Of a stretch of 64,000 nucleotides of DNA, positions 15,861 through 22,146 are shown piece after piece; within the stretch, counting starts at the first letter, position 1, and each line of letters opens with the position of its first letter. The notes beneath the pieces were generated by a model. The model worked only from the letters and a program-made list of their open reading frames with translations, made no database searches and was not told the DNA's origin. Location of the stretch: the NCBI RefSeq assembly GCF_002192455.1, contig NZ_CP021744.1:5613501-5677500 (forward strand), given 5' to 3'. Position numbers and translations under genes: made by a program. Source of the DNA: Streptomyces albireticuli. Its GTDB lineage: Bacteria > Actinomycetota > Actinomycetes > Streptomycetales > Streptomycetaceae.

Positions 15861-17792
15861 TCAGACCAGCACCGACGCCAGCAGCTCCGCCACGATCGCC
15901 GCGCCGTCCAGCGTCAGCACCGACTCCGGATGGAACTGCACACCGGCGAATCCGGGAGCCCTCAGCGCGTGGACGTCACCGCTCGCGGCGTCCCGGCTCA
16001 GCTCCACCCGGTGCATGGCCAGCTCCGCCTCCGCCCGCTCCGTGCACCGCGCGGTGAACGTGTTGTAGAAGCCCACCGTCTCCTCGCGCCCGAAGAAACC
16101 GATCCGCTGCTGCGCCCCCTGCGAGGGGTCGGCCTTGCGGACGATCTCCATGCCCAGCTCGGCCGCGATCAGCTCGTGGCCCAGGCACACGCCCAGCAGG
16201 CCGTGCCGGTGCCCCCGCAGCAGCTCGGCCGTCAGCGCGCGCAGCGTCCGCATCTTGGGGTCGGCGGCGTCGGAGGGGTTCCCGGGGCCGGGGCCCAGGA
16301 CGACCGGGCCCTGGTGGGTCAGGGCCGCCTCCCGCAGGCCCGGCTCGTCGTAGCGGCGGACCGTGACCGTGAGGCCCGAGGTGCGCAGCAGGTGGGCCAG
16401 CATCGCCGTGAACGTGTCCTCGGCGTCGACGACGAGCGCGTGCCCGGTCAGCCGGGCCGTGGAGGACGTCGTCCGCATCCGCAGCCAGAAGGGCGCCAGG
16501 TCCGCGCGGCGGGCGTCGAGGGCGGCCCGCACGTCCGGGTCCTCGGCGAGCCGGGCCGCGGGCCGGGTCCCGGCGTCGCGCAGGGCGGTGCGGACGCCGA
16601 GCGCCGCCAGCACGCCCGCCGCCTTGGCGTGCGTCTCGGCGACCTCGCCGTACGGGTCCGAGTGGCGCACCAGGGTCGCGCCGACCGGCAGCCGCAGCCG
16701 GCCCCGCCGGTCGATGTCGGCGGTGCGGATCAGGATCGGCGAGTCGAGGGTGCGGGCGCCGCCGCCGTCCCGGCCGATGAGCGCGAGCGCCCCCGCGTAG
16801 TAGCCGCGGCCCCGGCCGTCGCTGCCCCGCGGCTCGTACCGCTCGATGACCCGGCAGGCGTTCTGCACCGGGGAGCCGGTGACGGTCGCGGCGAACATCG
16901 TCTCGCGCAGCACGTCCCGGACGTCCAGCGAGGAGCGGCCCCGCAGCTCGTACTCGGTGTGGGCAAGGTGGGCCATCTCCTTGAGCCGCGGCCCGACGAC
17001 GACCCCGCCCATGTCGCCGACGGTGCACATCATCTTCAGCTCCTCGTCCACGACCATGGACAGCTCCTCCACCTCCTTGCGGTGGTGCAGGAAGGCCAGC
17101 AGCCCGTCCTTGGAGGGGCCCTCCGGGGGGTAGCGGTAGGTGCCGCTGATCGGGTTCATCACGACGGTGCCGCCGGACATCCGGACGTGCACCTCGGGGC
17201 TGGCGCCCACCAGCGTGCGGTCGCCGGTGCGCACCACGTACGTCCAGTAGGCGCCGCGCTCGCCGGCGAGCAGCCGGCGGAAGAGGGCCAGGGCGTCGGC
17301 CGCCCCGAAGCCGTGGACCTCGCCTTCGAAGGTGCGCCGGATGACGAAGTTGGCGCCCTCGCCGGCGCCGATCTCGTCCGCGATCACCCGCTCGACGATC
17401 CCGGCGTACGCCTCGTCGTCCACGTCGAAGGCGCCGCCCTCCACCCGCACCTCGTGGGCGGGCAGCGCGGCGAGGACCTCGGCGAGCGGCAGCTCGTGGC
17501 ACTCCCGGGGGTGCAGCACCGCGAGCGGGGTGCCGTCGTCGTGGACGTCGAAGCCGCGCTCGCGGATCTGCCGGAAGGGGATCAGGGCGAGGGCGTCCAG
17601 GGCGGGCGCGCCGCCGGCGGGCGGGCCGTCCGGCAGCGGGATGTCGGTGAGGCGCGCGTACTCCGCGACGGGGCCGAGGAGGAGCTCGACGGTGTCCTCG
17701 CCGCGCCCGGGGGTGCGGCGGTGGAGCAGGGCGAAGGGCGGACAGGCGGGGTCGGTGAGCCGTGCGAGGAGGGTGTGGGTGTCGCCGGTCAT
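15861..17792 (-). CDS. trpEG: Fused anthranilate synthase (TrpE-TrpG type)
   Basis: This 643-residue protein joins a chorismate-binding synthase domain (about 1-430) to a class I glutamine amidotransferase domain (about 450-640). It makes anthranilate from chorismate, the first step to tryptophan. The synthase domain shows EGANFVIRRTFEG, NPISGTYRYPPEG, EELKMMCTVGDMGG and the TVTGSPVQNACRVIE region. The amidotransferase has LLGVCLGHELIAAELG with nucleophile Cys536, and GVQFHPES with the catalytic His and Glu. The ATG at 17792 follows a GGAAGGAA ribosome site. Fusion of this kind is also seen in phenazine PhzE and in the Streptomyces SCO2117 type. The gene sits behind a Trp leader peptide and attenuator, and is divergent from the DAHP synthase gene. 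I see no LLES-type feedback motif near the N-terminus. Confidence 0.92.
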   Translation of the reverse strand: MTGDTHTLLARLTDPACPPFALLHRRTPGRGEDTVELLLGPVAEYARLTDIPLPDGPPAGGAPALDALALIPFRQIRERGFDVHDDGTPLAVLHPRECHELPLAEVLAALPAHEVRVEGGAFDVDDEAYAGIVERVIADEIGAGEGANFVIRRTFEGEVHGFGAADALALFRRLLAGERGAYWTYVVRTGDRTLVGASPEVHVRMSGGTVVMNPISGTYRYPPEGPSKDGLLAFLHHRKEVEELSMVVDEELKMMCTVGDMGGVVVGPRLKEMAHLAHTEYELRGRSSLDVRDVLRETMFAATVTGSPVQNACRVIERYEPRGSDGRGRGYYAGALALIGRDGGGARTLDSPILIRTADIDRRGRLRLPVGATLVRHSDPYGEVAETHAKAAGVLAALGVRTALRDAGTRPAARLAEDPDVRAALDARRADLAPFWLRMRTTSSTARLTGHALVVDAEDTFTAMLAHLLRTSGLTVTVRRYDEPGLREAALTHQGPVVLGPGPGNPSDAADPKMRTLRALTAELLRGHRHGLLGVCLGHELIAAELGMEIVRKADPSQGAQQRIGFFGREETVGFYNTFTARCTERAEAELAMHRVELSRDAASGDVHALRAPGFAGVQFHPESVLTLDGAAIVAELLASVLV

Positions 17793-17833
17793 CTGGGTTC
17801 CTTCCGGTGAGGAGGAACAGCCCCGGGAAACGC

Positions 17834-17860
17834 CGAAGGCCGCCCTCCGGGCGGCCTTCG
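17834..17860 (-). terminator. Attenuator hairpin in the trp leader
   Basis: A perfect 12-bp stem (17834-17845 with 17849-17860) has a 3-nt loop. On the minus strand it lies between the leader peptide stop (17885) and the trpEG start (17792), followed by a short GCGTTT. Its placement after a Trp-rich leader ORF fits a transcription terminator controlled by ribosome stalling. Confidence 0.8.
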
Positions 17861-17884
17861 CGGTGTGTCTTCGGGTACGCGCGA

Positions 17885-17941
17885 TCAGTGGGCCGCCGGT
17901 TGAGCGGTCCACCACCAGTTCTGGGTCGTCTGCGCGAACAT
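17885..17941 (-). CDS. trpL: trp operon leader peptide
   Basis: This 18-residue ORF encodes MFAQTTQNWWWTAQPAAH, with three consecutive Trp codons at positions 10-12. It lies 92 bp upstream of the anthranilate synthase start on the same strand. An AAGG ribosome site lies about 8 nt before its ATG. A perfect GC hairpin follows 24 bp after its stop. This is the classic arrangement of Trp-controlled attenuation. Ribosomes that stall at the Trp codons when charged tRNA-Trp is scarce would favour an antiterminator; otherwise the downstream hairpin forms. Similar leaders are known before Streptomyces trpE genes. The peptide itself probably has no other role. Confidence 0.92.
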   Translation of the reverse strand: MFAQTTQNWWWTAQPAAH

Positions 17942-17997
17942 GTCGGAACCTTAGTACATGACCGTGCCCGACGGGGAGCGCATTCGTTGACATGAAG

Positions 17998-18087
17998 TGT
18001 GTCCCCGCGCAGGCGGGGGTGAGCCGACGAGCGGCGGTCAGGAGTCGAGCTCGGCCATGTGGTCCCCGCGCAGGCGGGGGTGTCCTG
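17998..18087. CRISPR. Two-repeat orphan CRISPR relic (type I-E-like repeat)
   Basis: Two copies of a 29-nt repeat (17998-18026 and 18059-18087) flank one 32-nt spacer (18027-18058), an exact 61-nt period as in type I-E arrays. The shared core is GTCCCCGCGCAGGCGGGGGT plus a G, holding the CCCCGC/GCGGGG hairpin. Copy 1 is altered at its first 3 nt, and copy 2 at its last 5 nt (TCCTG instead of AGCCG). No cas genes occur in the window. It lies between the divergent trpL and DAHP synthase genes. Confidence 0.75.
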
Positions 18088-18122
18088 GTGGGACAGCATT
18101 CGGTCGGATCTGTCTCACCAGG
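18084..18122. promoter_or_regulatory. Imperfect inverted repeat upstream of DAHP synthase gene
   Basis: CCTGGTGGGACA (18084-18095) pairs with TGTCTCACCAGG (18111-18122), with one mismatch in 12 and a 15-nt spacer. It ends 47 bp before the aroH start and its left arm overlaps the degenerate end of CRISPR repeat 2. It could be an operator or an RNA hairpin. I do not recognise a known factor site. Confidence 0.45.
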
Positions 18123-18168
18123 CGGGCATCCGGTAAATTCGACCGTGGCGAACCCGTACTGTTGCATC

Positions 18169-19524
18169 GTGACCGTGAACGCTGACATCGAAGCCGTTGC
18201 CAGTCGGGCGACATGGCGACACCTGCCTGCGGCGCAGCAGCCCGAGTACCCGGATGCCGAGGCTCTGCGCGAAGTGACCGCGGAGCTTTCGAGCTATCCG
18301 CCTCTCGTCTTCGCGGGTGAGTGCGACCAGCTGCGCCAGCGCCTGGGAGCCGTCGCCCGTGGTGAGGCGTTCCTGCTCCAGGGCGGCGACTGCGCCGAGG
18401 CGTTCGACGCCGTCGGCGCCGACCAGATCCGCAACAAGCTGAAGACGCTCCTCCAGATGGGCGCCGTGCTGACCTACGCGGGCCAGGTGCCCGTCGTCAA
18501 GGTCGGCCGCATCGCCGGTCAGTACAGCAAGCCGCGCTCGAAGCCGACCGAGACCCGCGACGGCGTGACCCTGCCGACCTACCGCGGCGACTCCGTCAAC
18601 GGCTTCGCCTTCACACCCGAGGCCCGTACGCCGGACCCGCAGCGCCTGAAGCGGATGTACCACGCCTCCGCCTCCACCCTGAACCTCGTCCGCGCCTTCA
18701 CCACCGGTGGTTACGCGGACCTGCGCCAGGTCCACGCCTGGAACCAGGACTTCGTGAAGTCCTCCCCCTCCGGGCAGCGCTACGAGGCGCTGGCCCGCGA
18801 GATCGACCGGGCGCTGAACTTCATGAACGCCTGCGGGGTGGACCCGGAGGAGTTCAAGACCGTCGAGTTCTTCTCGTCGCACGAGGCGCTCGTCCTGGAC
18901 TACGAGTCGGCGCTGACCCGTGTCGACTCGCGGACCGGCGACCTGTACGACGTGTCGGGCCACATGGTCTGGATCGGTGAGCGGACCCGGCAGCTGGACG
19001 GGGCGCACATCGAGTTCGCGTCGAAGATCCGTAACCCGATCGGGGTGAAGCTCGGCCCGACGACGTCCGCCGAGGACGCGCTGACCCTCATCGAGCGGCT
19101 CGACCCGGAGCGCGAGCCGGGCCGGCTGACCTTCATCACCCGGATGGGTGCCGACAAGATCCGGGAGAAGCTTCCGGAGCTGGTCGAGAAGGTCACGGCG
19201 TCCGGTGCCCAGGTCGCGTGGATCTGCGACCCGATGCACGGCAACACCTTCGAGGCGGCCTCGGGCCACAAGACCCGCCGCTTCGACGACGTGCTGGACG
19301 AGGTCAAGGGCTTCTTCGAGGTCCACAAGGGCCTCGGCACCCACCCGGGCGGCATCCACGTCGAGCTGACCGGCGACGACGTCACGGAGTGCGTGGGCGG
19401 CGGCGACGAGATCTTCGTCGACGACCTGCACCAGCGCTACGAGACGGCCTGCGACCCGCGGCTCAACCGCAGCCAGTCGCTGGACCTGGCCTTCCTGGTC
19501 GCGGAGATGTACCGGGACCAGTAG
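18169..19524 (+). CDS. aroH: Class II 3-deoxy-7-phosphoheptulonate (DAHP) synthase
   Basis: This 451-residue plant-type (AroAII) enzyme condenses phosphoenolpyruvate and erythrose 4-phosphate, the entry step of the shikimate pathway. Diagnostic motifs are AFLLQGGDCAEAF, VVKVGRIAGQYSKPRS (PEP/metal site), GDSVNGFAF, ASHEALVLDYESALTR, GHMVWIGERTRQLDGAH, PIGVKLGPTT, DPMHGNT (metal His) and GGIHVELTG. I chose the GTG at 18169, which gives MTVNADIE. A second GTG at 18175 is possible, and no clear ribosome site is seen. TACTGT at 18157-18162 could be a -10 box giving a leaderless or nearly leaderless mRNA. It is divergent from the trpL-trpEG unit, linking the first steps of aromatic and Trp synthesis. 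A very strong terminator follows. Confidence 0.95.
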   Translation: MTVNADIEAVASRATWRHLPAAQQPEYPDAEALREVTAELSSYPPLVFAGECDQLRQRLGAVARGEAFLLQGGDCAEAFDAVGADQIRNKLKTLLQMGAVLTYAGQVPVVKVGRIAGQYSKPRSKPTETRDGVTLPTYRGDSVNGFAFTPEARTPDPQRLKRMYHASASTLNLVRAFTTGGYADLRQVHAWNQDFVKSSPSGQRYEALAREIDRALNFMNACGVDPEEFKTVEFFSSHEALVLDYESALTRVDSRTGDLYDVSGHMVWIGERTRQLDGAHIEFASKIRNPIGVKLGPTTSAEDALTLIERLDPEREPGRLTFITRMGADKIREKLPELVEKVTASGAQVAWICDPMHGNTFEAASGHKTRRFDDVLDEVKGFFEVHKGLGTHPGGIHVELTGDDVTECVGGGDEIFVDDLHQRYETACDPRLNRSQSLDLAFLVAEMYRDQ

Positions 19525-19553
19525 GAACGGGTACGGCTTCGGCCGGTGAACGA

Positions 19554-19590
19554 CCGTGGGGCGCGGATCCGAGTGATCCGCGCCCCACGG
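19554..19590 (+). terminator. Terminator after aroH
   Basis: A perfect 16-bp stem (19554-19569 with 19575-19590) has a 5-nt loop and is followed by CGTTGTTATT. It starts 30 bp after the aroH stop. Stem length and the T-rich tail make this one of the clearest terminators in the window. Confidence 0.9.
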
Positions 19591-19616
19591 CGTTGTTATT
19601 CGGCCGCCGAGCCGGG

Positions 19617-19635
19617 TAAGGTAAGGGTAACCTTA
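19617..19635 (+). promoter_or_regulatory. Iron box (DmdR/IdeR-type operator) upstream of bfd
   Basis: TAAGGTAAGGGTAACCTTA is a 19-nt near-palindrome with perfect TAAGGT/ACCTTA arms. It agrees with the actinobacterial iron-box consensus (TTAGGTTAGGCTAACCTAA) at 15 of 19 positions by my count. It lies 20-40 bp before the bfd start, where an iron-loaded repressor would block transcription. Its AT content is far above its surroundings. Confidence 0.8.
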
Positions 19636-19654
19636 TTGATCAACCCGCTGGGCG

Positions 19655-19894
19655 GTGAACCGCGTGTACGTCTGCTCATGCTTCGGCATCACGGAGCAGC
19701 AGGTGCGTGAGCACGCGGACAAGGGGGCGTGCACGCCCCGCCAGATAGCCTCCGCCTGCAAGGCCGGCACCGACTGCGGCAGCTGTGTGCGCCGCATCCA
19801 GGCCCTGCTCGGCCGTGGCGCGTGCCCGCGCCGTGAGCTGGCCGACCAGGGGGACGCCGACGTGCTCGGCTCGGAGATACCCCAGGCCGCCTAG
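19655..19894 (+). CDS. bfd: Bacterioferritin-associated ferredoxin
   Basis: This [2Fe-2S] protein of about 79 residues contains VYVCSCFGITEQQVREHAD and TDCGSCVRRI. The four cysteines (C-x-C early, C-x2-C later) match the Bfd/BFD-like [2Fe-2S] family. It donates electrons to bacterioferritin to release stored iron. Two GTG starts are in frame (19655 and 19664); the second gives MYVCSCFG, the common family beginning, so the true N-terminus may be three residues shorter. An iron-box-like operator lies just upstream. The bacterioferritin gene converges from the other strand 41 bp downstream, so storage and release genes sit end to end. The last 20 residues (DQGDADVLGSEIPQ) extend beyond the usual domain. 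Confidence 0.92.
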   Translation: MNRVYVCSCFGITEQQVREHADKGACTPRQIASACKAGTDCGSCVRRIQALLGRGACPRRELADQGDADVLGSEIPQAA

Positions 19895-19935
19895 GCCGCC
19901 CGGGTGGTGCGGGCGCTCGGTCCGCGCCGTCCCGC

Positions 19936-20424
19936 TCAGTCCGCTCCGCCGTTGGACTGGTCGATGAACTGCGCGAGGTAGAGCGGCTCACCGAGCTTCT
20001 CGATCAGGTCCAGCTGGGTGTCGAGGTAGTCGATGTGGTTCTCCTCGTCCTCGAGGATGGCCTCGAAGATGTTGGCCGAGGTGATGTCGCCCTTGGCCCG
20101 CATGACCTCCACGCCGCGCTTGAGGCGGTCGATGGCCTCCACCTCCACCTGGCGGTCGGCCTGGAACATCTCCACGATCGACTGGCCGATCCGCACATGG
20201 AAGAGCCGCTGGTAGTTCGGCAGCCCCTCCAGGAAGAGGATGCGGTCGGTCAGCACCTCCGCGTGCTTCATCTCGTCGAAGGACTCGGCGCGGGTGTGCT
20301 CGGCGATCTTCGTCCAACCGAGGTGCTCCTGCATTTTCGCGTGCAGGAAGTACTGATTGATGGCGGTGAGCTCGGCCGTCAGCTGTTCGTTGAGAAATTC
20401 GATGACCTCAGGGTCGCCCTGCAT
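19936..20424 (-). CDS. bfr: Bacterioferritin
   Basis: This 162-residue four-helix-bundle ferritin stores iron in a 24-subunit cage with haem. Ferroxidase ligands are visible: Glu in EQLTAELTAINQY, the E-x2-H pair in SFDEMKHAE, Glu in VEVEAIDRLKRG and E-x2-H in LEDEENHID. The haem-ligand Met is in LFHVRIGQSIVEMF. The ATG at 20422-20424 follows GGAAGGAGCC; longer in-frame readings upstream lack family similarity. It is convergent with bfd. A TAAGTG/CACTTA inverted repeat lies about 73 bp upstream of the start and may carry regulation. It is expected to be induced when iron is plentiful, opposite to the iron-box gene bfd. Confidence 0.95.
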   Translation of the reverse strand: MQGDPEVIEFLNEQLTAELTAINQYFLHAKMQEHLGWTKIAEHTRAESFDEMKHAEVLTDRILFLEGLPNYQRLFHVRIGQSIVEMFQADRQVEVEAIDRLKRGVEVMRAKGDITSANIFEAILEDEENHIDYLDTQLDLIEKLGEPLYLAQFIDQSNGGAD

Positions 20425-20496
20425 CGCAGAGGCTCCTTCCACGAGGGTGGCTGGCAGGTTGCGCGCATCCTCGCACCGCCCTTCGAAACCGTCCAG

Positions 20497-20510
20497 TAAG
20501 TGCACACTTA
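20497..20510. promoter_or_regulatory. Inverted repeat in the bfr upstream region
   Basis: TAAGTGCACACTTA has 6-bp arms (TAAGTG/CACTTA) around CA. It is followed by GGTGAGTT, so the site contains a TTAGGTGAG stretch like half an iron box. It lies between bfr and the divergent sulfite-oxidase-like gene. The regulator is not established. Confidence 0.4.
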
Positions 20511-20576
20511 GGTGAGTTGCCCGGATAGCGGAACCCCTGGTCATCAGCACTGTCAAAGGTCTGACACCATGGAGCC

Positions 20577-21209
20577 ATGGGGCCCTCGAAAAACGCCGAA
20601 AGCCGCAAAGGGGACCTCCCCCAGCTGCCTCCGGGACAGCGCCTCCAGCGCGGCTGGCCGGTGACGCATTACGGGCCGGTCCCGAGGTTCAGACCGGATC
20701 GCTGGGAGTTCCGTGTCTTCGGCTCGACCGCCGACGGTGACAAGCACTGCTGGACGCACGACGAATTCTCCGCACTGCCGTATTCGACGGTGGTGGCGGA
20801 TCTGCACTGCGTCACGAAGTACAGCATGCTCGGCGCCGAATGGGGTGGGGTTTCGGCCCGTACGATCGTCGAACTCGCCCCGCCCGCGCCCGAGGTCACC
20901 CATGTGATGGTGTGGGCCGAATACGGTTTCAGCTCGAATCTGCGGCTGTCGGACTTCACCTCCGAGCAGTCGATTTTCGCCACCCACAAGGACGGCGAAC
21001 CGCTCACCGCCGAGCACGGTTTCCCGGTGCGGCTCGTGGTCCCGCACCTGTACGCCTGGAAGGGCCCCAAGTGGGTGCGGGGCGTGGAATACATGACGGC
21101 GGACCGCCGGGGTTTCTGGGAGGAGCGGGGTTACCACAACATCGGTGACCCGTGGCGGGAGCAGCGCTACACCTACCAGGAGCGGCCGGGCGAGGGCCCG
21201 GAGATCTAG
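20577..21209 (+). CDS. Sulfite oxidase-like molybdopterin oxidoreductase (YuiH-type)
   Basis: This 210-residue protein consists essentially of the molybdopterin-binding core of the sulfite oxidase superfamily. The Mo-ligating cysteine is in VADLHCVTKYSMLGAEWGGV (near residue 84). GFPVRLVVPHLYAWKGPKWV followed by GVEYMTADRRGFWEERGYH is the conserved C-terminal half. It has no signal peptide or membrane span, so a cytosolic form without a haem partner is likely, as for YuiH-like proteins. The electron acceptor and substrate are unknown. The start is ATG at 20577; an earlier ATG at 20569 is out of frame. It is convergent with endonuclease IV, with a hairpin in between. Confidence 0.87.
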   Translation: MGPSKNAESRKGDLPQLPPGQRLQRGWPVTHYGPVPRFRPDRWEFRVFGSTADGDKHCWTHDEFSALPYSTVVADLHCVTKYSMLGAEWGGVSARTIVELAPPAPEVTHVMVWAEYGFSSNLRLSDFTSEQSIFATHKDGEPLTAEHGFPVRLVVPHLYAWKGPKWVRGVEYMTADRRGFWEERGYHNIGDPWREQRYTYQERPGEGPEI

Positions 21210-21217
21210 CCGCTCCC

Positions 21218-21237
21218 GGGCCGCCCCTCGGCGGCCC
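21218..21237. terminator. Hairpin between convergent oxidoreductase and nfo genes
   Basis: GGGCCGCC (21218-21225) pairs with GGCGGCCC (21230-21237) around CCTC. It fills the 28-bp gap between the two stop codons, so it should stop transcripts from both sides. Confidence 0.6.
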
Positions 21238-22143
21238 TCAGCAGGCCGCGGCCGCCCGCAGTTCCTTCAGGCGCGCCACGTCCGCCGCGTGGCCCTCCGG
21301 GCCGCCCGGTGTCTCGATCGTGAGGGAGACGCCCTCCGTCGCCGGGTGCGTGAACAGCTCCGCGAACGGGTCGGCCCCGATGTGGCCGGAACCGATGTTC
21401 TCGTGCCGGTCCCGGTGCGCGCCGACGGCCTCCTTGGAGTCGTTGGCGTGGATCAGCCGCAGCCGGCCCTCGCCCACGACGGAGACCAGCTCGTCGAGCG
21501 TCCGCTTCATCCCGCCCGTCTCGGCGAGGTCGTGGCCCGCCGCGAAGACGTGGCAGGTGTCCAGGCACACCCCCAGCTTCGGATGGTGCTCCAGGGCCTC
21601 GAAGTACGGGCCGAGGTCCTCGACCAGGGAACAGAGCGAGGCGCCCTGCCCGGCGGTGGGCTCCAGCAGCAGCCACGGGTCGTCGTCGTGCGTCAGCTCG
21701 TCCAGGACGGGCAGCAGCCGCTCGTGGACCTGGGCCAGGGCCTCGCGGCGCGGCCTGCCGCCGGTCGCCGACCCGGTGTGGACGACGACGCCCCGCGCGC
21801 CGATGGCCCGGCCCCGGCGCAGCGAGTGCCGCATGGACTCCACGGACAGCTCGACCGTCGCCGGGGTGTGCGAGCCGAAGTTGATCAGGTAGGGGGCGTG
21901 CACCCAGACCGGGAGCCCCTCCTCGGCGCAGGCGGCCCGGAACTCCTCGTCCTGCCGGGCGACGCCGGCCGGGGTCGCCCAGCCGCGCGGGTTGGCCACG
22001 AAGACCTGCACCGTCTCGGCGCCCATCCGCCGGGCGTAGGGCAGTCCCGTCCTCGCCAGGCCCCCGGCGACGGGGATGTGGCCGCCGACGGGGTTGCGCG
22101 CCCGCGCGCGGGCCGGGCCCGTGAGCTCCGTGTCACCGGTCAT
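21238..22143 (-). CDS. nfo: Endonuclease IV (AP endonuclease)
   Basis: This 301-residue TIM-barrel zinc enzyme nicks DNA 5' of abasic sites in base excision repair. Metal-binding segments are GGHIPVAGGL (His), WVHAPYLINFGS (His), VVHTGS (His), LLLEPTAGQG (Glu), GVCLDTCHVFAAG (Asp, His), LIHANDSK (His/Asp), and RHENIGSGHIG followed by the late Glu in SLTIETPGG. Length fits the family. It lies downstream of the PASTA kinase gene on the same strand with only 3 bp between stop and start, so the two are probably co-transcribed. I see no reason to link them functionally. Confidence 0.92.
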   Translation of the reverse strand: MTGDTELTGPARARARNPVGGHIPVAGGLARTGLPYARRMGAETVQVFVANPRGWATPAGVARQDEEFRAACAEEGLPVWVHAPYLINFGSHTPATVELSVESMRHSLRRGRAIGARGVVVHTGSATGGRPRREALAQVHERLLPVLDELTHDDDPWLLLEPTAGQGASLCSLVEDLGPYFEALEHHPKLGVCLDTCHVFAAGHDLAETGGMKRTLDELVSVVGEGRLRLIHANDSKEAVGAHRDRHENIGSGHIGADPFAELFTHPATEGVSLTIETPGGPEGHAADVARLKELRAAAAC

Positions 22144-22146
22144 GGT

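Noticed and set aside
17987..17992. Perfect TTGACA as a promoter -35 box on the plus strand
   Set aside because: No -10-like hexamer occurs 16-19 bp downstream; that stretch is the GC-rich CRISPR repeat.
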